From Clostridia bacterium (GTDB taxonomy: Bacteria; Bacillota; Clostridia; Christensenellales; Aristaeellaceae), in the NCBI GenBank assembly GCA_017521565.1, contig JAFXCE010000114.1, positions 1 through 64,000 of the forward strand: DNA of 64,000 nt, given 5' to 3'. The notes under the pieces were generated by a model. The model did not search any database and had not been told where the DNA came from. It saw only the letters and a list, made by a program, of their open reading frames with translations. How positions within the stretch are numbered: the first letter of the stretch is position 1; each line of letters starts with the position of its first letter. The translations under genes and the position numbers were made by a program. Below are positions 52,473 through 60,611 of the stretch, in pieces.

Positions 52473-53573
52473 ATGACGCAAATTTTCGGTAATTTTGCGG
52501 ATCTGACGGTTCAGATGGTTGTCATGTGGGCGATTGGCGCCATCATGATCTATCTGGCCATCAAGAAGGAAATGGAACCGACGCTTCTGCTGCCGATGGG
52601 CTTTGGCTGTATCCTGTGCAACATGCCGAACTCCGGTATGGTTCACACGCTGGAGATCCTGTTCCAGGCTGGCGTTGACAATGAGCTTTTCCCGCTGCTG
52701 CTGTTCATCGGCATCGGCGCGATGATTGACTTTGGTCCGCTGCTGGCGGATCCGAAGCTGCTGCTCTTCGGCGCGGCGGCGCAGTTTGGTATCTTCTTCA
52801 CCCTGTCCATGGCGAGCCTGCTGGGCTTCGAGCTGCGTGACGCGGCGTCCATCGCCATCATCGGCGCGGCGGACGGCCCGACCTCCATCTTCGTGGCGCA
52901 GACCCTGAAGAGCAACTACACGGCGGCGATCATCGTCGCGGCCTATTCCTACATGGCGCTGGTGCCGATCGTGCAGCCGTTCTGCATCAAGCTCGTCACC
53001 ACCAAGGAAGAGCGTATGATCAAGATGGAATACGCGCCGGGCAAGATCGCCAAGACCACCCGCATCCTGTTCCCGATCGTGGTTTCTGCGATTGCCTCTC
53101 TGGTCGCGCCGGATTCCGCCGCGCTGGTCGGCTTCCTGATGTTCGGCAACCTGCTGCGTGAGTGCGGCGTGCTGCGCAGCCTGTCTGAGTGCGCGCAGAA
53201 CCAGCTGGCGAACCTCGTTTCCCTGCTGCTGGGCCTGACGGTTGCGGTCCGCATGCAGGCGGAGAGCTTCCTCGTGCCGGAGACCCTGATGATTCTGGGC
53301 CTGGGCCTGATCGCCTTCATGTTCGATACCTTCGGCGGTGTGTTCTTCGGCAAGGTCATCAACCTCTTCTCTAAGAAGAAGATCAACCCGATGATCGGCG
53401 CTGCGGGCATCTCCGCGTTCCCGATGTCCTCCCGCGTCATCGCGAAGATGGCTCGCGACGAGGATCCGTACAACTTCATCCTGATGCAGGCTGCCGGCGC
53501 GAACGTCGCGGGTCAGGTTGCGTCCGTTATCGCCGGCGGTCTCATCCTCGCGATGATCGGTCCGCTGGTCTGA
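52473..53573 (+). CDS. Na+-translocating decarboxylase beta subunit
   Basis: 366 residues from the ATG at 52473 (GGAGG upstream). Multi-span membrane protein with the conserved family segments IGIGAMIDFGPLLADPK, GAAAQFGIFF, GAADGPTSIFVA, and the second half SFLVPETLMILGLG and NPMIGAAGISAFPMSSRV. The Asp in GPLLADP and the Gly/Ser-rich GADGPT region belong to the Na+ path. The beta subunit decarboxylates the carboxybiotin while pumping Na+ outward. The following small gamma-like gene fits, but alpha and biotin carrier genes are not in this window. Substrate (oxaloacetate, methylmalonyl-CoA or glutaconyl-CoA) cannot be told. Confidence 0.95.
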   Translation: MTQIFGNFADLTVQMVVMWAIGAIMIYLAIKKEMEPTLLLPMGFGCILCNMPNSGMVHTLEILFQAGVDNELFPLLLFIGIGAMIDFGPLLADPKLLLFGAAAQFGIFFTLSMASLLGFELRDAASIAIIGAADGPTSIFVAQTLKSNYTAAIIVAAYSYMALVPIVQPFCIKLVTTKEERMIKMEYAPGKIAKTTRILFPIVVSAIASLVAPDSAALVGFLMFGNLLRECGVLRSLSECAQNQLANLVSLLLGLTVAVRMQAESFLVPETLMILGLGLIAFMFDTFGGVFFGKVINLFSKKKINPMIGAAGISAFPMSSRVIAKMARDEDPYNFILMQAAGANVAGQVASVIAGGLILAMIGPLV

Positions 53574-53591
53574 TAGAAGGAGGAAACACAT

Positions 53592-53750
53592 ATGGGTATT
53601 AACATTGGCGCGTTCATTGCTTCCCTCAAGTACATGATCGAGGGCTGGGCAGGCATCTTCATCGTGATGGGCATCATCATCGTGTGCATCCAGGGCCTCA
53701 ACAGATTTGCTGAGAAGCTCGAGGAGAAGGAAGCTAAGAAGGCCGAGTAA
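53592..53750 (+). CDS. Small OadG/gamma-like subunit of the Na+ pump
   Basis: 52 residues, missed by length-limited gene finders. AAGGAGG sits 9-10 nt before the ATG at 53592, which is 18 nt after the beta-subunit stop. One membrane span (GWAGIFIVMGIIIVCIQGL) is followed by an acidic/basic tail (EKLEEKEAKKAE). This matches the layout of small gamma/delta subunits that anchor the decarboxylase complex. The gene ends at TAA 53750 and a terminator follows. Confidence 0.85.
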   Translation: MGINIGAFIASLKYMIEGWAGIFIVMGIIIVCIQGLNRFAEKLEEKEAKKAE

Positions 53751-53822
53751 GAGAATTCTTAACGGGTTCTTGGTGCGGTCAATTGCCCGAAAGGGCAGTG
53801 TTCCAGAATTTATGGAAATATC

Positions 53823-53852
53823 AGGAAGCGGCTTTTGCGCCGCTTCCTTTTA
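53823..53852 (+). terminator. Terminator of Na+-pump genes
   Basis: A 10-bp perfect stem (53823-53832 with 53839-53848), 6-nt loop and TT.. tail. Confidence 0.8.
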
Positions 53853-53941
53853 TGTTTTGAGAAAACAAGGAAAAGCTGACCGTCAGCGCGAATTTTTACC
53901 TATTATGGCCTTTTATGACTTACATGAAAGAGGGGTTCCTT

Positions 53942-55102
53942 ATGGCATATATCAGGCTGGGTATTGTGGGCCTTGGCGCGATGGCGCTGCAGCATGCCCG
54001 CGGCATCATGGGCAAGATGGATGAGGTGCGCATCACGGCGGTTGCGTCCAAGAATGAGAAGAATATCGCCGTGCTGCGGGAGCTGCCGGGGGGAGAGGCG
54101 ATTCAGGTTTTCGATACGCCGGCGCAGATGTATCAAAGCGGCGCGGTCGATGCGGTGCTGATCTGCTCGCCGCACAGGGCGCATGCTGCGCAGGCCATTG
54201 AGGCATTTGAGCATGGGATGCACGTGCTGTTGGAAAAGCCGGTGGGCGTCTTTACGCGCGAGGTGCGCGACATGATCGCGGCGGCGGATAAGAGCGGCAA
54301 GGCATTCGGCGTGATGTTCAACCAGAGGACGAATCCGGTGTATCGGAAGATGAAGGAGATCGTGGAGTCGGGCGAGATGGGCGAAATCCGCAGGGTGAAC
54401 ATCATCATCACGGACTGGTTCCGCGCGCAGAGCTACTTTGATTCCGGCGCGTGGCGCGCGACGTGGAAGCTGGAGGGCGGCGGCGTGCTGCTCAATCAGG
54501 CGCCGCACAACCTCGACCTGTGGCAGTGGATCTGCGGCATGCCGGTCAGGCTGCGTGCGTTCTGCCATCTGGGCCGCTGGCACGACATCGAGGTTGAGGA
54601 CGATGTGACGGCGTATGTCGAATACGCGAACGGCGCGACGGGCACGTTCATCACCTGCACCGGAGAAGCGCCGGGCAGCAACCGGTTTGAAATCTCCATG
54701 GACGGCGGCCAGCTGCTCTACGAAAACGGCAGGCTGCTTCAGACGAAAACTGAGATGCCGGTCAGTCAGTTCATCCGCGAGTATCCGGGCGGCTTCGGCA
54801 AGCCGGAGACGACGACGGAGGACATCACACCGGAGGGCGAATACACGATGCATGCGGGTGTGACGCGTGCATTTGCGCGCCATATCCTCTATGGCGAGCC
54901 GATGATCGCGGACGGACGCGAGGGACTCAATTCCCTGATGCTCTCAAACGCGATGCTGCTTTCTTCCTGGGCGGACGAGACGCTGCCCATGCCGATGGAC
55001 GCAGCGATGGACGCACAGTATGAGAAGATGCTCGGCGAGCGCGCGGCAAACAGCAGACCGAAGGTGGTCCAGGAAGTTCAGCTTGATTTGAGCAAATCCT
55101 GA
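53942..55102 (+). CDS. Gfo/Idh/MocA-family oxidoreductase
   Basis: 386 residues from the ATG at 53942 (GAGGGG upstream). N-terminal NAD(P)-binding Rossmann fold LGIVGLGAMALQHARGIMG; ICSPHRAHAAQAIEAFEHGMHVLLEKPVGV contains the EKP catalytic lysine motif; a C-terminal alpha/beta domain follows (GGGVLLNQAPHNLDLWQWICG, where the His-x-x-x-D is typical). Family enzymes oxidise or reduce sugars and inositols. The neighbouring ribulokinase points to sugar catabolism. The gene starts 23 nt before the kinase gene ends with its spacing, so a common transcript is likely. Exact substrate unknown. Confidence 0.92.
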   Translation: MAYIRLGIVGLGAMALQHARGIMGKMDEVRITAVASKNEKNIAVLRELPGGEAIQVFDTPAQMYQSGAVDAVLICSPHRAHAAQAIEAFEHGMHVLLEKPVGVFTREVRDMIAAADKSGKAFGVMFNQRTNPVYRKMKEIVESGEMGEIRRVNIIITDWFRAQSYFDSGAWRATWKLEGGGVLLNQAPHNLDLWQWICGMPVRLRAFCHLGRWHDIEVEDDVTAYVEYANGATGTFITCTGEAPGSNRFEISMDGGQLLYENGRLLQTKTEMPVSQFIREYPGGFGKPETTTEDITPEGEYTMHAGVTRAFARHILYGEPMIADGREGLNSLMLSNAMLLSSWADETLPMPMDAAMDAQYEKMLGERAANSRPKVVQEVQLDLSKS

Positions 55103-55125
55103 GAACGGACAAGGCAGGAAAGCGT

Positions 55126-56778
55126 ATGGGAGAGAAACTGGTCATCGGCGTGGACTTTGGCACGCTGTCTGCGCGCGCGGCGCTGGTTCGTGCGCAGGAT
55201 GGGGTCTGCATCGCGGAGGCGGAACATGCGTATGCGCACGGCGTGATGGACAAAAGCCTGCCCTGCGGGAAACCGCTGCCGCAGGATTTTGCGCTGCAGC
55301 ACCCCATGGATTACATGGAAGCGCTGGAGGAAACCATTCGTGCGGTGATGGAGAAATCGGGCGCAGCGGCGGAGGATGTTGAGGGCATTGGCCTTGATGT
55401 GACGGCGGCTACGGTGCTGCCGGTGGATGCGCAGGGGACGCCGCTGTGCATGAAGGCGGAATACGTGAATGAGCCGCATGCGTATGTCAAGCTCTGGAAG
55501 CACCACGGCGCGCAGGCGCAGGCCGACCGTATGACGGCGCTCGCTATCACAAGCGGCGAGGATTTTCTGCCGTGGTACGGCAGCAGAATTTCCTGTGAGC
55601 TGGCGCTGCCGAAGCTGCTGGAGACGCTGGAAAAAGCGCCGCAGGTCTATGAGACGATGGACTGCCTGATGGAGATGGGCGACTGGCTGGTGCGCCGCCT
55701 TTGCGGCGTGCATGTGCAGAGTCTCTGCGCAGCGGGCTACAAGAATCTGCGCCGCACGGACGAGGGCTATCCGGATGACGCGTATTTTGCGGCGCTCAAT
55801 CCGGCGTTTGCCGGAGTGATTGAAAAGAAATGCAGCGCGCCGGTCATGGGCGTGGGCAGCTGCGCGGGTGGGCTGACGCAGGAAATGGCGCAGCGGCTGG
55901 GGCTCATGCCGGGAACACCGGTGGCGACCGCGATGATCGACGCACACGTCTGTGCGCTCTCCTGCGGGCTGACAAAGCCGGGACAGATGCTGGCCATTCT
56001 CGGCACGTCGGCGTGCTACATGTCCCTTGGTGAGGATGGCACGCTGGCGCCAGGCATCTGCGGCGTGGTGAAGGATGGCATCCTGCCGGGTTGCTACGGC
56101 TATGAGGCCGGGCAGAGCGCGGTAGGCGATCTGTTTGGCTGGATGACGAAGGGATTCGTCCCGGAGGCATATCAGCAGGAGGCGGATAAGCAGGGCGTCT
56201 CTATCCATCAGCACCTGACGAATCTGGCTGCGCAGCTTGCGCCGGGGGAAAGCGGCCTGCTGGCGCTTGACTGGCTGGGCGGCTGCCGAAGCCCGCTGAT
56301 GGACAGCGGCGTGAGCGGCATGATCCTTGGGCTGACGCTGCAGACGAAGCCGGAGGAAATCTATCGGTCGCTGATCGAAAGCACGGCATACGGCGCGAGG
56401 ATGATCGTGGAGAATTACCGGACGCACGGAATTGCGGTTGATGAGTTCTTCGTGACCGGCGGCATCGGGAAGAAGAATCCGCTGGTGATGCAGATTTTTG
56501 CCGATGTGCTGGGCATGGACGTCAAGGTGATCGCCTGCACGCAGGGCGGCGCACAGGGAAGCGCCATCCTCGCAGCGGCTGCTGCTGGGATGCATGAGGA
56601 TCTGCGCACGGCGATTGCGGCGATGGCCTCGCCAGTAGAGCGCGTCTATACGCCGGATGCAGCGCATCATGGAACATACGATGCGCTGTATGCGGAATAC
56701 TGCAGGCTGCACGCATACTTTGGCCGCGGGGAAAATGATGTGATGAAGCGGCTCAAGGCGATGAAGCCTGAATGGTAA
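55126..56778 (+). CDS. araB: Ribulokinase (AraB-type FGGY kinase)
   Basis: 550 residues, 23 nt after the oxidoreductase. FGGY fold: the N-terminal IGVDFGTLSARAALV (ATP/sugar-binding), DVTAATVLPVD, the RisCELALPK region and the C-terminal FVTGGIGKKNPLVMQIFADVLG (FGGY signature 2). The end of the protein, YFGRGENDVMKRLKAM, matches the usual ribulokinase tail. It phosphorylates L-ribulose (also ribitol-type substrates in some members). araA and araD are absent, and the partner is an Idh-type oxidoreductase. The exact substrate could therefore differ from L-ribulose. Confidence 0.85.
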   Translation: MGEKLVIGVDFGTLSARAALVRAQDGVCIAEAEHAYAHGVMDKSLPCGKPLPQDFALQHPMDYMEALEETIRAVMEKSGAAAEDVEGIGLDVTAATVLPVDAQGTPLCMKAEYVNEPHAYVKLWKHHGAQAQADRMTALAITSGEDFLPWYGSRISCELALPKLLETLEKAPQVYETMDCLMEMGDWLVRRLCGVHVQSLCAAGYKNLRRTDEGYPDDAYFAALNPAFAGVIEKKCSAPVMGVGSCAGGLTQEMAQRLGLMPGTPVATAMIDAHVCALSCGLTKPGQMLAILGTSACYMSLGEDGTLAPGICGVVKDGILPGCYGYEAGQSAVGDLFGWMTKGFVPEAYQQEADKQGVSIHQHLTNLAAQLAPGESGLLALDWLGGCRSPLMDSGVSGMILGLTLQTKPEEIYRSLIESTAYGARMIVENYRTHGIAVDEFFVTGGIGKKNPLVMQIFADVLGMDVKVIACTQGGAQGSAILAAAAAGMHEDLRTAIAAMASPVERVYTPDAAHHGTYDALYAEYCRLHAYFGRGENDVMKRLKAMKPEW

Positions 56779-56789
56779 AGAGAATGAAG

Positions 56790-56828
56790 AAAAACTGCCA
56801 TGCGCATGAATGCGGCATGGCAGTTTTT
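56790..56828 (+). terminator. Bidirectional terminator after araB
   Basis: A 14-bp perfect stem (56790-56803 with 56815-56828), A tract on one side and T tract on the other; serves both araB and the convergent pheA. Confidence 0.9.
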
Positions 56829-56895
56829 GCTCTGCAATTGTAAAAGCGCGAGCTGTAAAAACAGAAGGCTTTATTGGGTCTGCAGCTGGCAAGGA

Positions 56896-57999
56896 TCAGT
56901 CTTTCTTCGCTGAACGGTATGCGCCCAGCAGCCGGCAATCCTCGCAGTCGTGTTCCAGCGCTTCCATGAGGATGTGCAGATTGTTTTCGCTCACGTTTCC
57001 GGTCAGGTCGACGTAGAAGCAGTATTCCCAGTTGCTGTTATGCAGCGGACGGGACTCAATGTGCGTCAGGTTCATGCCCATGGCGACGAACGAGGAGAGC
57101 GCACGCATGAGGGTGCCGCGCTCGTGGCGCACGGAGAAGGTGATGGTCGCCTTGTCCGGCGCGCCGATGGGCGTGGGACTGTTGGAGACGATCAGGAAGC
57201 GCGTGTGGTTGCCATCGAAGGAGTGAATGTCCGGCACGATAATGTCAAGCCCGTAGTGCTTTGCAGCGAGACGGGAGGCGATCGCGGCATTCTGCTTTTC
57301 GTTCAGCTCCGCGACATGCTTGGCAGCGATCGCGGTATTGAAATACGGCGTGGTTACCCAATCGGGATGCTCACCAAGGAAAACAGGGCACTGAGCAAAG
57401 CCCTGATCATGGCTGTAGACGGTTTTGATATCCGCCAGCGTTGCGCCCGGCACGCCCAGCAGACAGTGCTCCACGCGAACGAGCTGTTCGCCGACGATGT
57501 TGAGCGCGTATTTGCCCATGAGATCGTAGACGGTATTGATGGAGCCGGAGGAGGAGTTTTCGACCGGGAGCACGCCGTATTTGATTTCGCCCTTGGCGAC
57601 GGCAGAAAAGACTTCTTCAAACGTCTTGTAGCATGTACGCTGGCAGTCCTCGCCGAAGAAACCGATCACCGCGCTCTCGCCAAACGCGCCGGGCACGCCC
57701 ATGTAGCCCACAAGCTCAGTGCTGAGCATCTGATCGAGATAACGCTTCTGTTCCTGGCGGGAGAGGCGCATGATCTCCTGGAAGAAATCCTTGACTGGCT
57801 GCTTGAGCATGGGATCCTGAATCTGCGCCGCACAGCTTTCAAGGACGGCCGCTTCGCGGGCAGTATCCAGAATCTTCAGGTGGTTTTCAAGCTTATAGGT
57901 AGCCGCCTCGCGGGAAACCTGCATGCGCTTTTCAAAAAGCCAGACAAGCTGCGCGTCGATGACGTCGAGCTCCTGACGGCACTGCGTGAGATCTTTCAT
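56896..57999 (-). CDS. pheA: Bifunctional chorismate mutase/prephenate dehydratase
   Basis: 367 residues from the ATG at 57999 (AGGAGG nine nt upstream; an ATG three codons earlier is too close). The N-terminal chorismate mutase (LTQCRQELDVIDAQLVWLFEKRMQVSREAATYK), central prephenate dehydratase (GVPGAFGESAVIGFFG; GVLPVENSSSGSINTVYDLM; TRFLIVSN) and C-terminal ACT domain (LTHIESRPLHNSNWEYCFYVDL) give the P-protein layout that makes phenylpyruvate, with phenylalanine feedback through ACT. It follows tyrA on the same strand 79 nt away. No attenuator leader is apparent. Confidence 0.97.
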   Translation of the reverse strand: MKDLTQCRQELDVIDAQLVWLFEKRMQVSREAATYKLENHLKILDTAREAAVLESCAAQIQDPMLKQPVKDFFQEIMRLSRQEQKRYLDQMLSTELVGYMGVPGAFGESAVIGFFGEDCQRTCYKTFEEVFSAVAKGEIKYGVLPVENSSSGSINTVYDLMGKYALNIVGEQLVRVEHCLLGVPGATLADIKTVYSHDQGFAQCPVFLGEHPDWVTTPYFNTAIAAKHVAELNEKQNAAIASRLAAKHYGLDIIVPDIHSFDGNHTRFLIVSNSPTPIGAPDKATITFSVRHERGTLMRALSSFVAMGMNLTHIESRPLHNSNWEYCFYVDLTGNVSENNLHILMEALEHDCEDCRLLGAYRSAKKD

Positions 58000-58078
58000 G
58001 GAAAACATCCTCCTGGCGGACACGGCAAAGCCGCATTGCGTTGTTGATATATGGACGTGAATCGAGTGTAATCCGTTT

Positions 58079-58957
58079 TCATTTAAAGAGCGGCTTCTGG
58101 CTGTTGGTGATGCCGCGGAGCTTGTCAAATTCCTTCTTGCGGTTGCTGGAATCGGTCAGCCGCGCGAACAGCGCCTCGCGATCGTCAGCGCGCAGGAGGG
58201 TGCAGTACTCGCTGAGCTTTTCAATCAGTTCGTCGGTAAGATCGGCAAGCGTTTCCTTATTGGCCCAGAAAAGCTCGGTCCAAAGATCCGGCTCCAGCGC
58301 GGCGACGCGAGTCGCTCCGCGGAAGGAGCCGCCCTCAAAGCCGTAGCTGTCAAAGAGCAGATGCTGATCGCACAGCGCGAGCGCCATGATGTGCATCAGC
58401 TGACTGGTATAGGCGATGCGCACATCGTGTGCCTCGGGATCAGAGAGAACGATGTCTGCGCAGCCCATATGCAGCGCAAGGCGCTCCATCAGGCGTATGG
58501 CGCCCATGGGAACGGAATCGTCGGGCGTGAGGATATAGTGGCTGCCGCGGAAGAGATCACGGTCGGCGTTGACAAAGCCGCCGCACTCACGGCCGGCCAT
58601 CGGATGACCGCCCAGATAGATGAAGGATTTGCCCTCAAGCGACTTCATAGCTTCGTGAAGCGGGCGCTTGACGCCGCACACATCCGTCAGCAGGGAACCA
58701 GGCTTGAGCCTGTGTCCATGTTCGTGGATAAAACCGGCGGCAGAGCCAGGATGCAGACATAGAATGGTCACATCCATGGTTTCAAGCGGAGCGTCCTCGC
58801 AGGTGGCCCAGGCAGAGCGGATGATTCCGCGGCCAAGCGCTTCAAAGCGCGTCCATTCGTCACGGTCGACTGCGTAGAATTCGGCATCCGGGTATCCAGT
58901 GAGCGCCATGGCCATGCTGCCGCCGATCAGGCCGAGACCGATAAACATGATTCTCAT
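58079..58957 (-). CDS. tyrA: Prephenate dehydrogenase
   Basis: 292 residues from the ATG at 58957 (TTGGAG nine nt upstream; the longer frame to 59050 has no family homology). NAD-binding FIGLGLIGGSMA, LTDVCGVKRPL, and GGHPMAGRECGGF with the catalytic His in HPMAG; the C-terminal helical part is standard. It oxidatively decarboxylates prephenate to 4-hydroxyphenylpyruvate. No ACT domain is attached. Together with pheA it covers both branches of aromatic amino acid synthesis. Confidence 0.95.
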   Translation of the reverse strand: MRIMFIGLGLIGGSMAMALTGYPDAEFYAVDRDEWTRFEALGRGIIRSAWATCEDAPLETMDVTILCLHPGSAAGFIHEHGHRLKPGSLLTDVCGVKRPLHEAMKSLEGKSFIYLGGHPMAGRECGGFVNADRDLFRGSHYILTPDDSVPMGAIRLMERLALHMGCADIVLSDPEAHDVRIAYTSQLMHIMALALCDQHLLFDSYGFEGGSFRGATRVAALEPDLWTELFWANKETLADLTDELIEKLSEYCTLLRADDREALFARLTDSSNRKKEFDKLRGITNSQKPLFK

Positions 58958-59112
58958 AAACACACACTCCAAAGTTGGTATAAACATGCGCAGCGCACCT
59001 GCAGCAGAAGCGACTGCCGGGGCAACGCCTCCTATGAGAGGCGGGAACATGCATGATCACTGCTGAGCGCATCGCGCTGGAGGGACGCTTTTAAGCGATT
59101 TGTATGGTCGCG

Positions 59113-59736
59113 TTACAGCGAGAAGCGCACGGCGACGGCTTTACCCAGGATCTGGACATTTCTTGTCTCATCCTCGCCGCCGATTTCGATGGGCGAATAG
59201 GCGGGGTTGGACGGGAGAAGCTGGGTGAAGGCGATGCGCCCGCCCGGGCCGCGCAGATGGCGCACGCGCTTGAGGGTGAGCTCGTCATCCAGAGAGACCG
59301 CAGCGATTTCGCCCTCGGCAACGCTGTTCTGCCTGCGGATAAAGACGATATCGCCGGAATAGATGCGGTCGCCGGTCATGGAGTCACCCTGCGCGATAAG
59401 CGCAAAGTCACAGTCGATGTTCTCGTCGATGGCGACATAATCGCTGCCATCGCCGGGGGAGAAGATGGGCTCGCCGCAGGCGACGGAGCCGAGCAGCGGC
59501 ACGCGGCGGCCGGAGGCAGAGGGTGTGGGCGCAGGCGGAGTATTCTTGCCGGCAAGAAAGGAAAAGGGAACACCCAGACGCTCGGCAAAGCGCTCAACCA
59601 CAGAAATGCGCGGCACACGCTGCTTGGTTTCGTAACGGCTGATGACCTGCTTGGTGGTTCCCAGCAGGGCGGCCATTTCATCCTGAGAGAGTCCGCGCTC
59701 AATGCGCAGGCGCTTGAGAATATCGCCAAAGTCCAT
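59113..59736 (-). CDS. S24-family repressor (LexA/CI-like) with XRE HTH
   Basis: 207 residues behind AAGGAGG. N-terminal XRE HTH (ILKRLRIERGLSQDEMAALLGTTKQVISRYETKQ); a Pro-rich linker (PPAPTPS); C-terminal S24 peptidase with the cleavage-site dipeptide Cys-Gly in SVACGEP, nucleophile Ser in QGDSMTGDRI and general-base Lys in LTLKRVRH. Proteins of this kind are inactivated by RecA-stimulated self-cleavage after DNA damage; many Clostridia have such HTH-XRE versions instead of or besides LexA. The recognition repeats are described separately: three GTCACCAAA sites flank its own and a divergent promoter, so autorepression and control of 60065 is likely. Confidence 0.93.
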   Translation of the reverse strand: MDFGDILKRLRIERGLSQDEMAALLGTTKQVISRYETKQRVPRISVVERFAERLGVPFSFLAGKNTPPAPTPSASGRRVPLLGSVACGEPIFSPGDGSDYVAIDENIDCDFALIAQGDSMTGDRIYSGDIVFIRRQNSVAEGEIAAVSLDDELTLKRVRHLRGPGGRIAFTQLLPSNPAYSPIEIGGEDETRNVQILGKAVAVRFSL

Positions 59737-59792
59737 GTCTGAACCTCCTTATCTCCGATCTGAATATCCATCAATACCTACTTATGGTAGAT

Positions 59793-59820
59793 ATTATAGC
59801 AGATTTGTCACCAAATGCAA
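59793..59820 (-). promoter_or_regulatory. Putative promoter of the S24 repressor
   Basis: Minus strand TTGCAT (59815-59820) and TATAAT (59793-59798), 16 nt apart; an operator-like site lies between them. Confidence 0.65.
59803..59816. promoter_or_regulatory. Operator-like site 1 (GTCACCAAA)
   Basis: ATTTGTCACCAAAT, an ATTTG/CAAAT dyad, sits between -35 and -10 of the repressor promoter. It is the most symmetrical of three matching sites. Confidence 0.6.
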
Positions 59821-59847
59821 CCTGAAATAAAGAAAAACAGAAAAAAT

Positions 59848-59858
59848 GTCACCAAATG
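59848..59858. promoter_or_regulatory. Operator-like site 2
   Basis: GTCACCAAATG, immediately before the -35 of the plus-strand promoter. Confidence 0.55.
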
Positions 59859-59859
59859 G

Positions 59860-59888
59860 TTGACGAACGTGCGTTCCCGTGCTAGAAT
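59860..59888 (+). promoter_or_regulatory. Putative promoter of the 60065 gene
   Basis: TTGACG (59860-59865) and TAGAAT (59883-59888), 17 nt apart, between operator-like sites 2 and 3. Confidence 0.7.
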
Positions 59889-59895
59889 AGCCTCA

Positions 59896-59906
59896 GTCAC
59901 CAAACG
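59896..59906. promoter_or_regulatory. Operator-like site 3
   Basis: GTCACCAAACG, at the expected transcription start of the plus-strand promoter. Confidence 0.5.
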
Positions 59907-60064
59907 GACGACGAATAACGCACTGAGTCGCCTGTTTGGCAAATGGGGAATGTGGTGATCCGGGATGCACATGCGGATGATACTGGTCCGCATGTGGAGA
60001 GCGGAGATCCAAATGAGACGGAATTTTAAGGGAAAGTGGTTTTGAAAAGGAGGATCGAAGAAAC
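59907..60064 (+). other. Structured 5' leader of the HTH gene
   Basis: About 170 nt separate the promoter from the GTG at 60065. A perfect 10-bp hairpin with a 9-nt loop (59968-59977 with 59987-59996) and a CTCAGT/ACTGAG pair (about 59892-59927) are visible. A TTTGGCAAATG stretch near 59935 recalls the operator-like sites. No known riboswitch class is recognised. Confidence 0.5.
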
Positions 60065-60478
60065 GTGGAAGCGGAATTGGAAATGTCTGTCAGACGGATG
60101 GCTGATCTGGAGCGGCGGGTGCTGGCGCTGGAGGAGCGTGCACGGCGCGTGCTGTGGAGCGAGGAAATGACGCCGATGAGCAAGGATGAAGAGCTTACGC
60201 TGCGCTATGGCGAATACGTCGATAAGACGGTTGCCGCTCAGATCCTCGGTGTGACCCGTGCGACGGTATACGCGATGCTTGCGGACGGGCGGATTATGGG
60301 CGCATGCTCAGGTCGTCGGGTTGATGTGCGCAGCATTGCGCGGTATATGCAGACGCCGCGCGGAAGGGGCACGCGGCGAACGGGCATGAAAGCAAAAGAG
60401 AAATGCGCGGCAGATATGACGCTGAGTGGCCAGGATGGAATCGAAATCAATGGGGGTAAGAGTGATGAATGTGCTTGA
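60065..60478 (+). CDS. Excisionase-type HTH protein
   Basis: 137 residues from a GTG at 60065 (AAGGAGG 11 nt upstream). The first 35 residues are a Glu/Arg heptad region that could dimerise (MADLERRVLALEERARRVL). The core is an HTH_17/excisionase motif (VDKTVAAQILGVTRATVYAMLADGRIMGACSGRRVDVRSIARYM). The C-terminal tail is basic and disordered. It lies under a promoter flanked by S24 operator-like sites and so may be part of the DNA-damage response or a phage-derived module. A small membrane protein gene overlaps its end. Confidence 0.8.
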   Translation: MEAELEMSVRRMADLERRVLALEERARRVLWSEEMTPMSKDEELTLRYGEYVDKTVAAQILGVTRATVYAMLADGRIMGACSGRRVDVRSIARYMQTPRGRGTRRTGMKAKEKCAADMTLSGQDGIEINGGKSDECA

Positions 60479-60611
60479 AGTGATGCTGGTGCTGGTATTC
60501 GTGGTGCCGATCGTGGCGGCATGCGTGCTGTTTGTGCTTTTCGCGGGTTATCTGCAGATGCAGGAGGATCAGTCTGCCGCGCGGAAGCACGGATTGGCGG
60601 AAAGCGTATAA
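60465..60611 (+). CDS. Small single-span membrane protein
   Basis: 48 residues from the ATG at 60465, inside the end of the HTH gene (stop 60478) and preceded by GGGGGTAAGAG. One membrane span (MLVLVFVVPIVAACVLFVLFAGY) and a short polar C terminus. Size, overlap and control by the S24-type promoter resemble SOS-induced membrane peptides that halt division, but this resemblance is only architectural. Its last 43 nt overlap the convergent dus gene. Confidence 0.6.
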   Translation: MNVLEVMLVLVFVVPIVAACVLFVLFAGYLQMQEDQSAARKHGLAESV

